DNA of 64,000 nucleotides from Pseudoglutamicibacter albus. GTDB lineage: Bacteria; Actinomycetota; Actinomycetes; Actinomycetales; Micrococcaceae. Both the position numbers and the translations under genes were made by a program. The notes beneath the pieces were generated by a model, which did no database searches, was not told the DNA's origin, and saw nothing but the letters and a program-made list of their open reading frames with translations. Each line of letters starts with the position of its first letter. Position 1 is the first letter of the stretch. Below, in pieces: positions 34,075 to 43,028 of the stretch. The stretch covers positions 1,736,001 to 1,800,000 of the forward strand of contig NZ_JAVDXX010000001.1 in assembly GCF_031458175.1 (NCBI RefSeq), written 5' to 3'.

Positions 34075-34842
34075 TTAGTGGGTTAGGCGCATGTTGTCTC
34101 CTTCTAGTGTGATGATCTCGGCGCCGAAGGCGAGCCGGTTGAGGATCGACTCAGCGATGACAGCGTCGGGGATGGACTTGCACCATTCGATGGGGGCGAA
34201 CTGGGATGTCACGATGGTCGCTCCTCGGTTTTCTCGTTCCGCAATGATGGTCAACAGTTGGTGCGCGGTGGCTTCATTGATCGGGGTGGTGAGAAAGTCA
34301 TCGAGTACGAGGACATCGGTGTTGTGAATGGCTTCGAGGAACTTCACGCGCTCAGGATCCGAGTGATGCAGCACGGCGAGTTGGTTGGCCAACGAGTCGG
34401 TGCGGAAGAACTTGGCGGAGTAATCCTTTCGGCACGCTGCATTGAGCAGTGCTTGGGCGAGGTAGGTCTTGCCAACGGAGGATTTGCCCAGGATGACGAC
34501 GTTTTTCGAATCCTGGCACCATTGGCATTGAGCAAGTCGGGTGATTTGCTCTTTGTTGATGTTGCGGCTGGGCGTGTAAACGATGTCTTCAACACAAGCA
34601 TCGGGGTTTGGCGATCGTGATGCTTTGAGCAGTTTGTTGACTCGTCTTTCGTGCCTGGCTGCGACTTCTTTATCGAGTGCGTAGAGGATTTTGTCTGAGA
34701 AGCTCCACTGGTCGAATGCTTGGTCCGCGGCAATGTCGATGACTGTGCGGCCGAAGGCGGTCATCCGTAGTTGTGTGAAGATGGGCAGTACTGATTCGTC
34801 TAAGAATCGTGCGGTTGTTGATGCTGGTTGTGGCGCATCCAT
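34075..34842 (-). CDS. istB: IS21-family helper ATPase IstB
   Basis: IstB is the AAA+ ATPase that selects target DNA and activates the IstA transposase. The 255-residue protein has Walker A GKSSVGKT at residues 119-126, Walker B VLVLDDFLT near 170 and sensor-like TSQF near 208 (ATIVTSQFAPIEW). The N-terminal ~95 residues are the helical IS21-type region. It starts 4 bases after the istA stop. Confidence 0.94.
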   Translation of the reverse strand: MDAPQPASTTARFLDESVLPIFTQLRMTAFGRTVIDIAADQAFDQWSFSDKILYALDKEVAARHERRVNKLLKASRSPNPDACVEDIVYTPSRNINKEQITRLAQCQWCQDSKNVVILGKSSVGKTYLAQALLNAACRKDYSAKFFRTDSLANQLAVLHHSDPERVKFLEAIHNTDVLVLDDFLTTPINEATAHQLLTIIAERENRGATIVTSQFAPIEWCKSIPDAVIAESILNRLAFGAEIITLEGDNMRLTH

Positions 34843-34845
34843 GGG

Positions 34846-36489
34846 TTAGTTGTTTCCTTTCTTCGTGAGGTTTTCGATGCTGAACTGCTCCGCGCCGCCG
34901 AGGTACGCACCGCGCGTATCACGCGGGATAGGTGCTGCTGCAGTGTTGGTGGAGGTGGCAGCGGCATCTCGCGCGTTGGGGTCAGGCTGTGTGGTGGTGC
35001 GTACCGTGTCTTCTTTGCGTACGGCTGCCATCATGTTTTTCACGGCGGTGTAGGACACTGCCTGACGTCGGCCTTCAAGGTCGACGAGCCGCCGGCAAGC
35101 TTCTTCCAAGATGGGCTTGTTGTCGTGTTTTCCCATGGAAAGCACGTTGCGGCATGAGAAGAACGCTTGTGCTTTGATTGGGCGCGCATCCATAAGCTCA
35201 GCGATGACCCGGCGGGTGTGCGGCCCTACCCTGGCAGCTTCGCGTAGGAAGTATTCACAGGTCCAAAGCCCATGGGTGTTGGCCATCTGCGGCGGGATAT
35301 GGTCGGTGTCGGTGACGAAGGTGCCGCGTTGGTGCGCAAGCGTATGTACTGCTTGTCGCTCGCCGGCATCGAAAACCGTAAGCGTGTTGCCGGTGATACG
35401 TACATCAACAGTGCGGCCGACAAGTGTGTAGGGCACGGAGTAATGCACGCTGCCGACGACGATATGGAAGTCGGGAGCGACTTTGGCCCGCTTCCATTCC
35501 GTGCGCTGCCACCGCTGTTTGGGAAGGTCAGTGAGCAAATCAGCCTCAAAGTCTTCAAACAGCTGCCGCCGACTGATGGTGTTGCCGCGAAACGGGGTGT
35601 GCGCATTAATCGCGTCAACTCGTTTGAGTATGCGACTGTTGAGCTCATCAAGGCTGACGCACTGGTGGTCGTCAAGGGCATGGATGACCTTTTGGGTCAC
35701 AATCTTGACCGCTGCCTCAACATTGGCCTTGTCTTTCGGCCGTCTTGCCCGCGCTGGCAGCGCAGCGGTGTTGTAGTGCTCCAGAAACTCCTCGTACGTG
35801 GTGTTGACACGACGATTGCGATCGGCAGCGCTTATCGCGTTCGATGCCGTCGAGGCGTTGTCCGGGACGATGACCTCTGCCACCCCGCCGAAGTACTCAA
35901 ACGCCTGCATATGCGCGTCCAGCCACGCTTGTTGGCGTTCATTGCTACACGCACAAGCAAACAGCATCCCGGAATACGGTAGCGAAGCGACAAACACACT
36001 GAGCTTGCTTGGACGGCCCCCGGTGGGGTCAAACAGGCGCATCTTCGTTCCTGCCCAGTCCACCTGCATTGTGTGAGCTGGTGCGTGCACGATCCGGGCG
36101 GTTACCCCGGTGGCATCAACATGCTGTGCGACAAGCTGGCGAAACCGCTCGTAGCTGTAGTACCGCTGCCCGGGCAGCGCTGGCGTTGAGGTGTACTTGC
36201 CCCACAGGACCTGCAGCGTGGTCTTATGTCTTCCGGTCCGTGCTTTCACCACGGAATCGAAATCGATCGGGACGAACACACCCTGACCTGTGGATCTTCC
36301 GTCATGAAACAGCACAGCTACGGCTTCATCATTAAGCCCAGCAATCTGGGCCGTGGTCGTGATCTGCTCTGCTTGCAGCACTTTACGAACTTTTTGCACC
36401 GTGGAATGCGAGCATCCCATCGTCGCTGTGATCTGGCGAACGGACCAGCCTTTGAGCACGAGGTCCATCACCGCCCTGTAGTCAGTCAC
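34846..36489 (-). CDS. istA: IS21-family transposase IstA
   Basis: The 547-residue protein has an N-terminal helix-turn-helix (GWSVRQITATMGCSHSTVQKV, residues 14-34) and an RNase H-like core. Catalytic residues are D144 (MQVDWAGT), D210 (VIVPDNAST) and E258 (KDKANVEAA). A C-terminal beta domain and a basic tail follow. Length and order fit IstA, and the frame is uninterrupted. It is cotranscribed with istB. Confidence 0.94.
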   Translation of the reverse strand: MTDYRAVMDLVLKGWSVRQITATMGCSHSTVQKVRKVLQAEQITTTAQIAGLNDEAVAVLFHDGRSTGQGVFVPIDFDSVVKARTGRHKTTLQVLWGKYTSTPALPGQRYYSYERFRQLVAQHVDATGVTARIVHAPAHTMQVDWAGTKMRLFDPTGGRPSKLSVFVASLPYSGMLFACACSNERQQAWLDAHMQAFEYFGGVAEVIVPDNASTASNAISAADRNRRVNTTYEEFLEHYNTAALPARARRPKDKANVEAAVKIVTQKVIHALDDHQCVSLDELNSRILKRVDAINAHTPFRGNTISRRQLFEDFEADLLTDLPKQRWQRTEWKRAKVAPDFHIVVGSVHYSVPYTLVGRTVDVRITGNTLTVFDAGERQAVHTLAHQRGTFVTDTDHIPPQMANTHGLWTCEYFLREAARVGPHTRRVIAELMDARPIKAQAFFSCRNVLSMGKHDNKPILEEACRRLVDLEGRRQAVSYTAVKNMMAAVRKEDTVRTTTQPDPNARDAAATSTNTAAAPIPRDTRGAYLGGAEQFSIENLTKKGNN

Positions 36490-36597
36490 AATCGGACTCC
36501 TTTGGCAATGCCGCGTGCCCTGAAGTCACGCGGTCACCAAAGAGTTTCCCCGAAAACAGCAGTGTTACTCGATACTCACCATCGCGTTACCCGATAC

Positions 36598-37224
36598 TCA
36601 CCACGGTGTTACTAAATGCACGCGCGCAATAGTCAAAGCGCGCGCAATCACAAGCAAGTCCCGGCCAGCGGCTGTTTTGGGTCGTTGTGTAGTGAACTGG
36701 GTGACCCGTCTTGAAGCATGCACCAAACAGCGTTGATGTTTCGTGTCAGGCCACTGAGTACGTAAAGCTTTCGCGAAACCAGTCCCGCCGTCAGACACGA
36801 CCATATAAGGAGCCGCGATCCGCTTCATCAGCCCCTGGTACGCCCCGGAGTGCTCAGTCTTAGCGAGATACCAGCCGAGGACGTGCTGAGGTGCAGACGC
36901 AATCAAAACAACAGCTTGACGCCCCAGGTAAATACCATCGATAAACACCACAGGGTGAACTTCATCAACGGTTGGGAACACCGGCCACAAGTCCCAACAC
37001 CAGGCAGTGTGACGACGGAAGGTACGTCCTCCGCCAGGCATATCCCGCATCAAAGTACGACCCAGCAGCCATTTCATGAATTGTTTGAACTGGTGCGTAC
37101 GCTTGTCGATTTGTTGCACTTGAGAAATGCCACAAACCCGGCAACGCCAACGGGTTTTACCAGAACTGGTGTGACCGCCACGATGCAAACGACGACGACA
37201 AAAAGGGCAGTGAGGAACGTTCAT
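36598..37224 (-). pseudogene. IS1249-like transposase, C-terminal part missing
   Basis: The 208-residue open frame starts MNVPHCPFCRRRLHRGGHTS, a zinc ribbon followed by RWRCRVCG. It has the first two catalytic aspartates of a DDE transposase (VVFIDGIYLG; VVSDGGTGF) and RCLVHASRRV. It stops before the catalytic glutamate. The final residues LVTPW-stop come from the IS21 terminal repeat, so IS21 inserted in the gene and the rest has been lost. It cannot encode an active enzyme. Confidence 0.88.
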
Positions 37225-37410
37225 TCAGCCAGACTGGCAAAAATGAAACCTTAAACACGGGTAATGCGCGTAAACACGGGCAACGAACGCTATTTATGCC
37301 ACACATTTTGTCCAGGTAACAAGTTTTGTGGGTAAAAGATGAAACCCGATTCTGCCGCGTAAACACAGGGGAAAACCGGGATTTTTGCCACACATTCTGA
37401 CCTATAACCC
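36618..37410 (-). mobile_element. Truncated IS1249-like element (right part only)
   Basis: The right end at 37391-37410 (CACATTCTGACCTATAACCC) differs from the right end of the intact IS1249 element near 25088 at only two or three positions. A similar motif recurs 90 bases inside (37291-37320), probably a second transposase site. The left part of this element is not present on the other side of the IS21 insertion. Confidence 0.8.
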
Positions 37411-37518
37411 CAACAGGAGCATGACGGCTAGATCGAGAAAAACAAAGACCGGCCCTGGGCTCCCACCAAAATGGGTAGCGGTACCGGTCATGTTGGTATT
37501 CAGGCTAGGCGATGACAC

Positions 37519-38739
37519 CTAGCTGTGCAACGGTGAGGGCTCGACAAGCCACTCGATAATGTTTTTGTGTTGGATCCCGTCGCGGCTCATGTCGAACTGG
37601 TCCATGCTCAGCACGGTTTTCGGGAAGTTGTCGGTAACCCCGCGAAGGGCACCGAACTCGCGGTCGACGGTGTTTTGGCTGCCGAGCAGGTAACTCACCT
37701 GGAAGTACTCGGTGTCGGAACCTTTGCGGGCGATGAAGTCAATCTCGCGCGCGCCGGCTCTTCCGACACTTACCTCGTACCCGCGCGCAAGCAGCTCCAC
37801 GCACACGATGTTTTCGAGGGTCAGCTCAATGTCGGCCTGGTTCGAAAGGCCGAGCGTTTCACGAAAACCGTGATCCACCGCATAGTACTTCTCAGTTGCC
37901 CGAAGCCTCGCCTTCCCCGCAATCTCAAAGCGCGGAACCCGATAAATCAAGAAAGCGTTCACGCAAAACTCAAGGTAGTTCAACACGGTATCAACCGAAA
38001 CGGTGCGCCCCTCGCTTTTGAAAAAACGCACCAGTGACTGCGCCGAGAAGGTTTTTCCAATATTTGCGAAGCAGTAACCGACGATGCGGTGAAAAATGTC
38101 GACGTCGCGGATCTGGTGATACTCAATCACGTCTTTGAGCACAACCGAGTTGTACACCGAGTCAAGGTAGTCGAGCGAGGGTTCCCGGTCGAGGTTGAAG
38201 TATTTCAACGCCGGGAAACCGCCGAACTGCACAAAGTGCTGGAAGTGTTCGCTCAGTGTGCGGTCGCTTTGGCGGTGCAGCTCGACAAATTCCGCAAACG
38301 AAAACGGTTGGATCAAGAACTCAACGTAGCGACCGGCAAGATGTGTGGCGAGATCACCGGAAAGCATGCGCGAATTCGACCCGGTGACATAGATATCTGC
38401 GTCATAGTCGACGCGGATCGCGTTGATGGCTTTCTCCCAGTCGGCGACCTGCTGAATTTCGTCAAAGAAGAAATACGCGCGGGTGTTTTTGTTGAGGTTT
38501 TCGGCTTCGATGCGCCGTAGCAGCGCCGCTGCGTCTGTGATGTGAAGCCCGTCAGCGGACTCAAAATTCATCGCAAACACTTGTGGATCAGCGCTGCCCG
38601 CGCGAATCACTTCTTGCAGCTGCTGCAGAATCGTAGATTTGCCGCAGCGACGCACACCGGTGAGCACCTTCACGAGGGGTTTGTCGATAAAGGGCTGGAT
38701 CCGCGAAAAGTATCTCGGGCGTTCAATGATTCTGTCCAC
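37519..38739 (-). CDS. AAA+ ATPase with DUF4143 domain
   Basis: The 406-residue protein has Walker A GVRRCGKST (28-36) and Walker B AYFFFDEIQQV (about 97-107). A sensor threonine/serine follows in IYVTGSNSRML, and the middle is arginine-rich. The C-terminal DUF4143 nuclease-like domain includes YYAVDHGFRETLG, ENIVCVELLARGYEVSVGRA and the E-x-DF pattern of PD-(D/E)xK enzymes (REIDFIARKG, YFQVSYLL). The GTG at 38739 is chosen for a GGGAGG site. Upstream frames up to 38838 run across the operators and are unlikely. The role of this family is not known. Promoter and two palindromes lie upstream. Confidence 0.85.
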   Translation of the reverse strand: MDRIIERPRYFSRIQPFIDKPLVKVLTGVRRCGKSTILQQLQEVIRAGSADPQVFAMNFESADGLHITDAAALLRRIEAENLNKNTRAYFFFDEIQQVADWEKAINAIRVDYDADIYVTGSNSRMLSGDLATHLAGRYVEFLIQPFSFAEFVELHRQSDRTLSEHFQHFVQFGGFPALKYFNLDREPSLDYLDSVYNSVVLKDVIEYHQIRDVDIFHRIVGYCFANIGKTFSAQSLVRFFKSEGRTVSVDTVLNYLEFCVNAFLIYRVPRFEIAGKARLRATEKYYAVDHGFRETLGLSNQADIELTLENIVCVELLARGYEVSVGRAGAREIDFIARKGSDTEYFQVSYLLGSQNTVDREFGALRGVTDNFPKTVLSMDQFDMSRDGIQHKNIIEWLVEPSPLHS

Positions 38740-38755
38740 CACAAACCTCCCTGTT

Positions 38756-38815
38756 TTGTCGAGTATAGTCGACAAGCTGCTACTTTGCGGAGGTTTTGTC
38801 GATCTTAGTCGACAA
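38756..38815 (-). promoter_or_regulatory. Two near-identical palindromic operators with -10 box
   Basis: Inverted repeats TTGTCGA-N6-TCGACAA occur at 38756-38775 and 38796-38815. On the minus strand both are CTTGTCGACTA-N3-TCGACAAAAC, differing only in the three central bases. Start-to-start distance is 40 bases, close to four helix turns. The proximal site contains TATACT (38762-38767 in complement), a good -10 box, and ends 5 bases before the ribosome site of the ATPase gene. A dimeric repressor bound here would block transcription. Confidence 0.8.
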
Positions 38816-38841
38816 GAATCGCGCTGGCTCGGGCACAAAAC

Positions 38842-38895
38842 AGCGCACCGCGGGAAGGTTGCCGGCGTGTGCCAGCGTCCAACCCGCGGTGCGCT
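38842..38895. terminator. 13-bp GC-rich stem between the ATPase promoter and nrdF
   Basis: AGCGCACCGCGGG (38842-38854) pairs perfectly with 38883-38895. The 28-base loop contains a further GGTTG/CAACC pair. It sits 60 bases past the nrdF stop and probably ends the nrd operon. Confidence 0.65.
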
Positions 38896-38954
38896 ATTCG
38901 GACGGTGCGGCCCGAATCGAGCCGCTGAGCCCTCGAGCCGTTAAGCCCTTGAGC

Positions 38955-39983
38955 CTAGAAGTCCCAGTCGTCGTCGGTGGTGTCTTCGCCCTTACCGATG
39001 ATGTAGCTCGATCCTGATCCACTGAAGAAGTCGTGGTTTTCGTTGCTGCCAGGTGACAGCGCCGCGAGAATCTCAGGGTTCACTTCGGTCTCTTCAGCGG
39101 TAAACCGCGACGGGTAACCGAGGTTCATCAGCGCCTTGTTCGCGTTGTAACGCACGAACACGGCAACGTCGTCCATCAGGCCGAGCGGCTCGTACAGCTC
39201 ACCCGAGTACTGCAGCTCAAGCTCGTAGAGCTCTTCCAGCAGGTCGAAGGTGAACTTGCGCATCTCTTCCTGACGCTCTTTGCTCTGCGTCTCGAGTCCG
39301 CGCTGGTACTTGTAACCCGAGTAGTAACCATGCACTGCCTTGTCACGCAGAATCAGGCGGATCATGTCTGCGGTGTTCGTCAGCGTCGCGTGCACCGAGA
39401 AGTGCAGCGGCAGGTAGAACCCTGCGTACAGCAGCAGCGACGACAGCAGCGTCGAAGACACTTTACGCTTGAGCGGATCATCGCCGTAGTAGTGGTGCAG
39501 CACCTTCTTGCAGCGTTCCTGCAGCAGATCGTTGGCAACTGCCCAGCGGTAGGCGTCGTCGATTTCCGGGGTACTCGTCAGCGTTGAGAACACCGAGGAG
39601 TACGAGCGGGCGTGCACCGACTGCATGAACGCAATGTTGGTGTAGACGGCCTCTTCGTGTTCGGTGCGGGAGTCTTGGATCTGCACGATCTCACCGACAG
39701 TTGCCTGCACGGTGTCGAGCATGGTCAGACCGGTGAAGACGCGCATCGTGAGGGTGCGCTCTTCCTGGGTCATTTTCTGCCACGCGGGGATGTCGTTTGA
39801 CAGCGGCACCTTCTCTGGCAGCCAGAAGTTCGCGGTCAGACGGTTCCACACCTCGAGGTCTTTGTCGTCGGTGACGCGGTTCCAGTTAATGGGGCGCAGC
39901 CGGGCTGTCGGGTCGTGGCGGTACGACGGCGGGGTGACCGAGATCTCTTGCAGCGGGCGGTCGGTGTTCAACGGATCAGTCAT
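38955..39983 (-). CDS. nrdF: Class Ib ribonucleotide reductase, small subunit NrdF
   Basis: NrdF carries the dimanganese or diiron site and tyrosyl radical that start ribonucleotide reduction in NrdE. The 342-residue protein has the ferritin-like helices with metal ligands in RTEHEEAVYTNIAFMQSVHARSYS (about 108-131) and DKAVHGYYSGYKYQ. The C-terminal acidic tail DDDWDF docks to the large subunit. It follows nrdE by 114 bases, a GC-rich gap with a hairpin, so it may be less coupled than nrdI-nrdE. Confidence 0.95.
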   Translation of the reverse strand: MTDPLNTDRPLQEISVTPPSYRHDPTARLRPINWNRVTDDKDLEVWNRLTANFWLPEKVPLSNDIPAWQKMTQEERTLTMRVFTGLTMLDTVQATVGEIVQIQDSRTEHEEAVYTNIAFMQSVHARSYSSVFSTLTSTPEIDDAYRWAVANDLLQERCKKVLHHYYGDDPLKRKVSSTLLSSLLLYAGFYLPLHFSVHATLTNTADMIRLILRDKAVHGYYSGYKYQRGLETQSKERQEEMRKFTFDLLEELYELELQYSGELYEPLGLMDDVAVFVRYNANKALMNLGYPSRFTAEETEVNPEILAALSPGSNENHDFFSGSGSSYIIGKGEDTTDDDWDF

Positions 39984-40050
39984 AGTTCAATAAAGCTCTT
40001 TCACTAATGGTGTCTGGTGGTCAGTGCGCGGAGTGCGCGGACGGCGCGCG

Positions 40051-40079
40051 GTGCGCCCGCGCGCGCAGCACGGGCGCAC
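40051..40079. repeat. GC-rich hairpin between nrdE and nrdF
   Basis: GTGCGCCCG (40051-40059) pairs perfectly with CGGGCGCAC (40071-40079) inside a stretch of almost pure GC (40025-40090). It could be an attenuator or RNA-processing site that sets the NrdE:NrdF ratio. Confidence 0.5.
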
Positions 40080-40097
40080 ACGCGGGCGCGAACGCGA

Positions 40098-42272
40098 CTA
40101 CAGCGCGCAGGAAACGCAGCCTTCGATCTCGGTTCCCTCGAGCGCGGGCTGGCGCAGGCGGATGTAGTACAGCGTCTTGATGCCCTTGCGCCACGCGTAG
40201 ATCTGCGCGCGGTTGATGTCGCGAGTGGTCGCCTCGTCTTTAAAGAACAGCGTGAGCGACAGACCCTGATCCACGTGCTTGGTCGCAGCAGCGTAGGTGT
40301 CGATGATCTTCTCGGCGCCGATTTCGTAAGCGTCTTCGAAGAACTCGAGGTTGTCGTTTGTCATGTGCGGAGCCGGGTAGTACACGCGGCCGAGCTTGCC
40401 CTCTTTACGAATCTCAATCTTCGAGGCGATCGGGTGGATCGAAGCCGTCGAGTTGTTCACGTAGCTAATCGACCCGGTCGGTGGCACCGCCTGCAGGTAC
40501 GCGTTGTAGATACCGTGTTCGCGGATCGACTCGCGCAGCTGTTCCCAGTCCGCAACCGTCGGCAGCGCAACTCCAGCCTCGGCGAAGAGCTCACGCACCC
40601 GCGCGGTTTCTGGCACCCACTCCTCGGCCGTGTAACGGTCGAAGTAGCTGCCGTCAGCGTAGTCGCTCTTCTCGAAGCCCGCGAAGGTCGCACCGCGGTC
40701 AATCGCCAGCTGGTTCGAAGCGCGCAGCGCGTGGTAGGTCACCGTGCGGAAGTACGCGTCGGTGAAGTCAATTCCCTCTTCGCTGCCGTAGTGGATGCGC
40801 TGCGAAGCGAGGTAGCCATGCAGGTTCATCTGGCCGAGGCCGATGGCGTGTGACGCACGGTTACCCTCGGCAATTGACGGCACCGCCTGAATGTCGGTCT
40901 GATCCGACACACTCGTCAGCGCCCGCACCGCAATCTCAACGGTTGCGCCGAAGTCCGGGCTGGCCATTGCCTGCGCAATGTTCAGCGAGCCGAGGTTGCA
41001 CGAAATGTCGTGACCGATCGTCTCGTACCCGATTGCGGCGTCGTACTCAGAGGCGGTGTTCACCTGCAGAATCTCCGAGCACAGGTTCGACATGTTGATG
41101 TGCCCCTCGAGCGGGTTCGCACGGTTCACAGTGTCTTCGAACAGCACGTACGGGTAGCCCGACTCGAACTGCAGCTCAGCGAGGGTCTTGAAGAACTCGC
41201 GCGCGCTGATCGTGGTCTTGCGGATCCGCGGGTTCGCGACGAACTCGTCGTAGCGCTCGGTGATTGACTGATCCGAAAGCGGAATACCGGTTTCGCGAAG
41301 CACATCGTAGGGGCTAAACAGGTGCATATCTTTGTTCTGCTTAGCCAGTTCGAAGGTCACATCCGGAATCACAACCCCAACCGACAGGGTCTTAATGCGG
41401 ATCTTCTCGTCAGCGTTTTCACGCTTCGTGTCGAGGAACCGCATAATGTCGGGGTGGTGCGCGTGCAGGTACGCAGCGCCTGCGCCCTGGCGAGCGCCGA
41501 GCTGGTTCGCGTAGCTGAAGCTGTCTTCGAGGATCTTCATCACGGGAACAACACCGGAAGCCTGGTTCTCGACCTGCTTAATCGGGGCACCCGCCTCGCG
41601 GAGGTTTGACAGCAGCAGCGCCACACCGCCGCCGCGCTTGGACAGCTGCAGCGCAGAGTTAACGCTGCGGCCAATCGATTCGAGATTGTCTTCAACGCGC
41701 AGCAGGAAGCACGACACGAGCTCGCCGCGCTGTTTCTTACCCGCGTTCAAGAACGTCGGAGTTGCCGGCTGGAAACGGCCCGAGAGGATCTCGGTGACCG
41801 TCTTCGAAGCCAGTTCCTCGTCACCCTGACCGAGGAACAGCGCCGTGGCAACAACTCGCTGCTCGAAGTTTTCGAGGAAGAGGCTGCCGTCGAAGGTTTT
41901 CAGCGCGTAGGAGGTGAAGAACTTAAACGCACCGAGGAAGGTCTGGAACTTGTGCCCGAAAGCGTCGGCCTGTTCGTGGAGGCGCTCGACGAAGTCCTTG
42001 TCGTAGGCGCGCAGGTATTCGGCTTCGTAGTACTCGTTTTCGATCAGCCACTCCAGGCGTTCCCACACCGAAGCGAACTGCTTCGTGTTCGGGATGACCT
42101 GCTGGTTCAGGTAGGCCTCCGCCGCTTCGTGATCCTTGTCAAACTGGATCGACCCGTCCGCCGCAAACAGGTTCAGCTGGGCGTTGAGCGCGTGGTAGTC
42201 CTTCCGCTCGCCGACCCCGCCAACCCGTGCAGTGTTGGGGGTGGTTGTTTCTGATGGTGTGGCGATCGTCAT
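40098..42272 (-). CDS. nrdE: Class Ib ribonucleotide reductase, large subunit NrdE
   Basis: NrdE reduces ribonucleoside diphosphates to deoxyribonucleotides. The 724-residue protein has the substrate-site cysteine region [16 protein letters not shown], the barrel motifs [20 protein letters not shown] and MSNLCSEIL with [11 protein letters not shown]. The C-terminal redox pair is in GCVSCAL. The N-terminal ATP-cone of class Ia is absent, as expected for class Ib. Its ATG overlaps the nrdI stop by 4 bases. Confidence 0.96.
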   Translation of the reverse strand: MTIATPSETTTPNTARVGGVGERKDYHALNAQLNLFAADGSIQFDKDHEAAEAYLNQQVIPNTKQFASVWERLEWLIENEYYEAEYLRAYDKDFVERLHEQADAFGHKFQTFLGAFKFFTSYALKTFDGSLFLENFEQRVVATALFLGQGDEELASKTVTEILSGRFQPATPTFLNAGKKQRGELVSCFLLRVEDNLESIGRSVNSALQLSKRGGGVALLLSNLREAGAPIKQVENQASGVVPVMKILEDSFSYANQLGARQGAGAAYLHAHHPDIMRFLDTKRENADEKIRIKTLSVGVVIPDVTFELAKQNKDMHLFSPYDVLRETGIPLSDQSITERYDEFVANPRIRKTTISAREFFKTLAELQFESGYPYVLFEDTVNRANPLEGHINMSNLCSEILQVNTASEYDAAIGYETIGHDISCNLGSLNIAQAMASPDFGATVEIAVRALTSVSDQTDIQAVPSIAEGNRASHAIGLGQMNLHGYLASQRIHYGSEEGIDFTDAYFRTVTYHALRASNQLAIDRGATFAGFEKSDYADGSYFDRYTAEEWVPETARVRELFAEAGVALPTVADWEQLRESIREHGIYNAYLQAVPPTGSISYVNNSTASIHPIASKIEIRKEGKLGRVYYPAPHMTNDNLEFFEDAYEIGAEKIIDTYAAATKHVDQGLSLTLFFKDEATTRDINRAQIYAWRKGIKTLYYIRLRQPALEGTEIEGCVSCAL

Positions 42273-42784
42273 GCGACGTCCTCCTCATTTGCTTCTGCTT
42301 CTAATGTGTTCTGTCGTGCCCAAAATTCGTCTAAACCAGCCTTGACTCGAGCAACGTCGCGGTTGGTGCCAAGAAGTTCAAAGCGGTACAGCTCAGGAAC
42401 TTTGCACTTGGCTGAGATGATCGGTCCTGCGATGCAGTAGTGCTCACCGAAGTTGGTGTTCCCCGCGGTAATCACGCCGCGGATCAGCGCGCGGTTTGCA
42501 GGATCGTTCAGGAACGTAATCACCTGCCGCGGCACCGCCCCGGCCTGCGCTCCGCCGCCGTAGGTCGGAACCACGAGCACGTAGGGCCTGGTCACTCGGA
42601 TCATTCCCTCTGTGCGCGGTCGGAGTGGGATCCGCACCGCCGGGCGCTCGAGCTTCTCGACGAAGCGGAGGGTGTTCTCCGAAACGCTCGAGAAAAACAC
42701 CAGGTCAGGTGAATCTTGCCCCTCGAGCACTCGCACCTCCGCGACGCTTCGTGTTCGGCCTTCCCTGCGTTCACTCATCAGCAT
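42269..42784 (-). CDS. nrdI: Flavodoxin-like NrdI
   Basis: NrdI is an FMN protein that supplies the oxidant for assembling the Mn(III)2-tyrosyl cofactor of NrdF. The 171-residue protein begins its first strand at [19 protein letters not shown] (phosphate-binding loop) and has [23 protein letters not shown] and [18 protein letters not shown]. These are all NrdI hallmarks. The usual glutaredoxin-like nrdH is not found upstream or elsewhere in the window. It is divergent from pckG. Confidence 0.94.
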   Translation of the reverse strand: MLMSERREGRTRSVAEVRVLEGQDSPDLVFFSSVSENTLRFVEKLERPAVRIPLRPRTEGMIRVTRPYVLVVPTYGGGAQAGAVPRQVITFLNDPANRALIRGVITAGNTNFGEHYCIAGPIISAKCKVPELYRFELLGTNRDVARVKAGLDEFWARQNTLEAEANEEDVA

Positions 42785-42851
42785 GTTCTCCTCTCAGCAT
42801 TTGCACCTCAGCAATCCCACCCCTACATCTAGTCCTGACCCACATTGCGGG

Positions 42852-42867
42852 CACAACATATAGTGTT
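42852..42867. promoter_or_regulatory. NrdR box upstream of nrdI
   Basis: The 16-base site reads, on the minus strand, AACACTATATGTTGTG, close to the NrdR consensus acaCWATATWTWGTGT. It lies 68 bases from the nrdI start. NrdR sites usually come in pairs about three helix turns apart; I see only this clear one in 42785-43028. Confidence 0.7.
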
Positions 42868-43028
42868 TAGCACGAATACTCTCACAAATCTACGACACGC
42901 CGAAGTGCAGACTACGTCGTACCGAACCCAAGACTCAAAGGGGATACTTATGGTGCTGTCAGACTCGACGTACTACGGTAGAGAGCACAAGTGAGACCCG
43001 GAAACTAAAGAATGAATGAGGGCGCCTG

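Larger units (their letters stand above)
33994..36617. mobile_element. IS21-family insertion sequence with istA and istB
   Basis: The element is bounded by ATTTAGTAAC (33994) and GTTACTAAAT (ending 36617). Each end carries an imperfect ~52-base terminal repeat built of two ~24-base units of the kind GTAAC(A/G)CC(A/G)TGGTGAGTATCG. Left units start at 33999 and 34022; right units are at about 36566-36612. No matching target duplication flanks it (left ACCG, right GCAC), so the flanks have been rearranged after insertion. istA and istB are intact. Confidence 0.85.

Noticed and set aside
34075-36489. istA/istB as a defence or partition system
   Set aside because: Terminal repeats, DDE residues and the IstB ATPase layout identify an ordinary IS21-family element.
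40017-40853. 278-codon open frame on the plus strand
   Set aside because: Antisense to the 3' part of nrdE, which is certain.
42785-43028. Missing nrdH hidden upstream of nrdI
   Set aside because: No frame with a CxxC glutaredoxin motif exists in the gap; only the NrdR box is recognisable.
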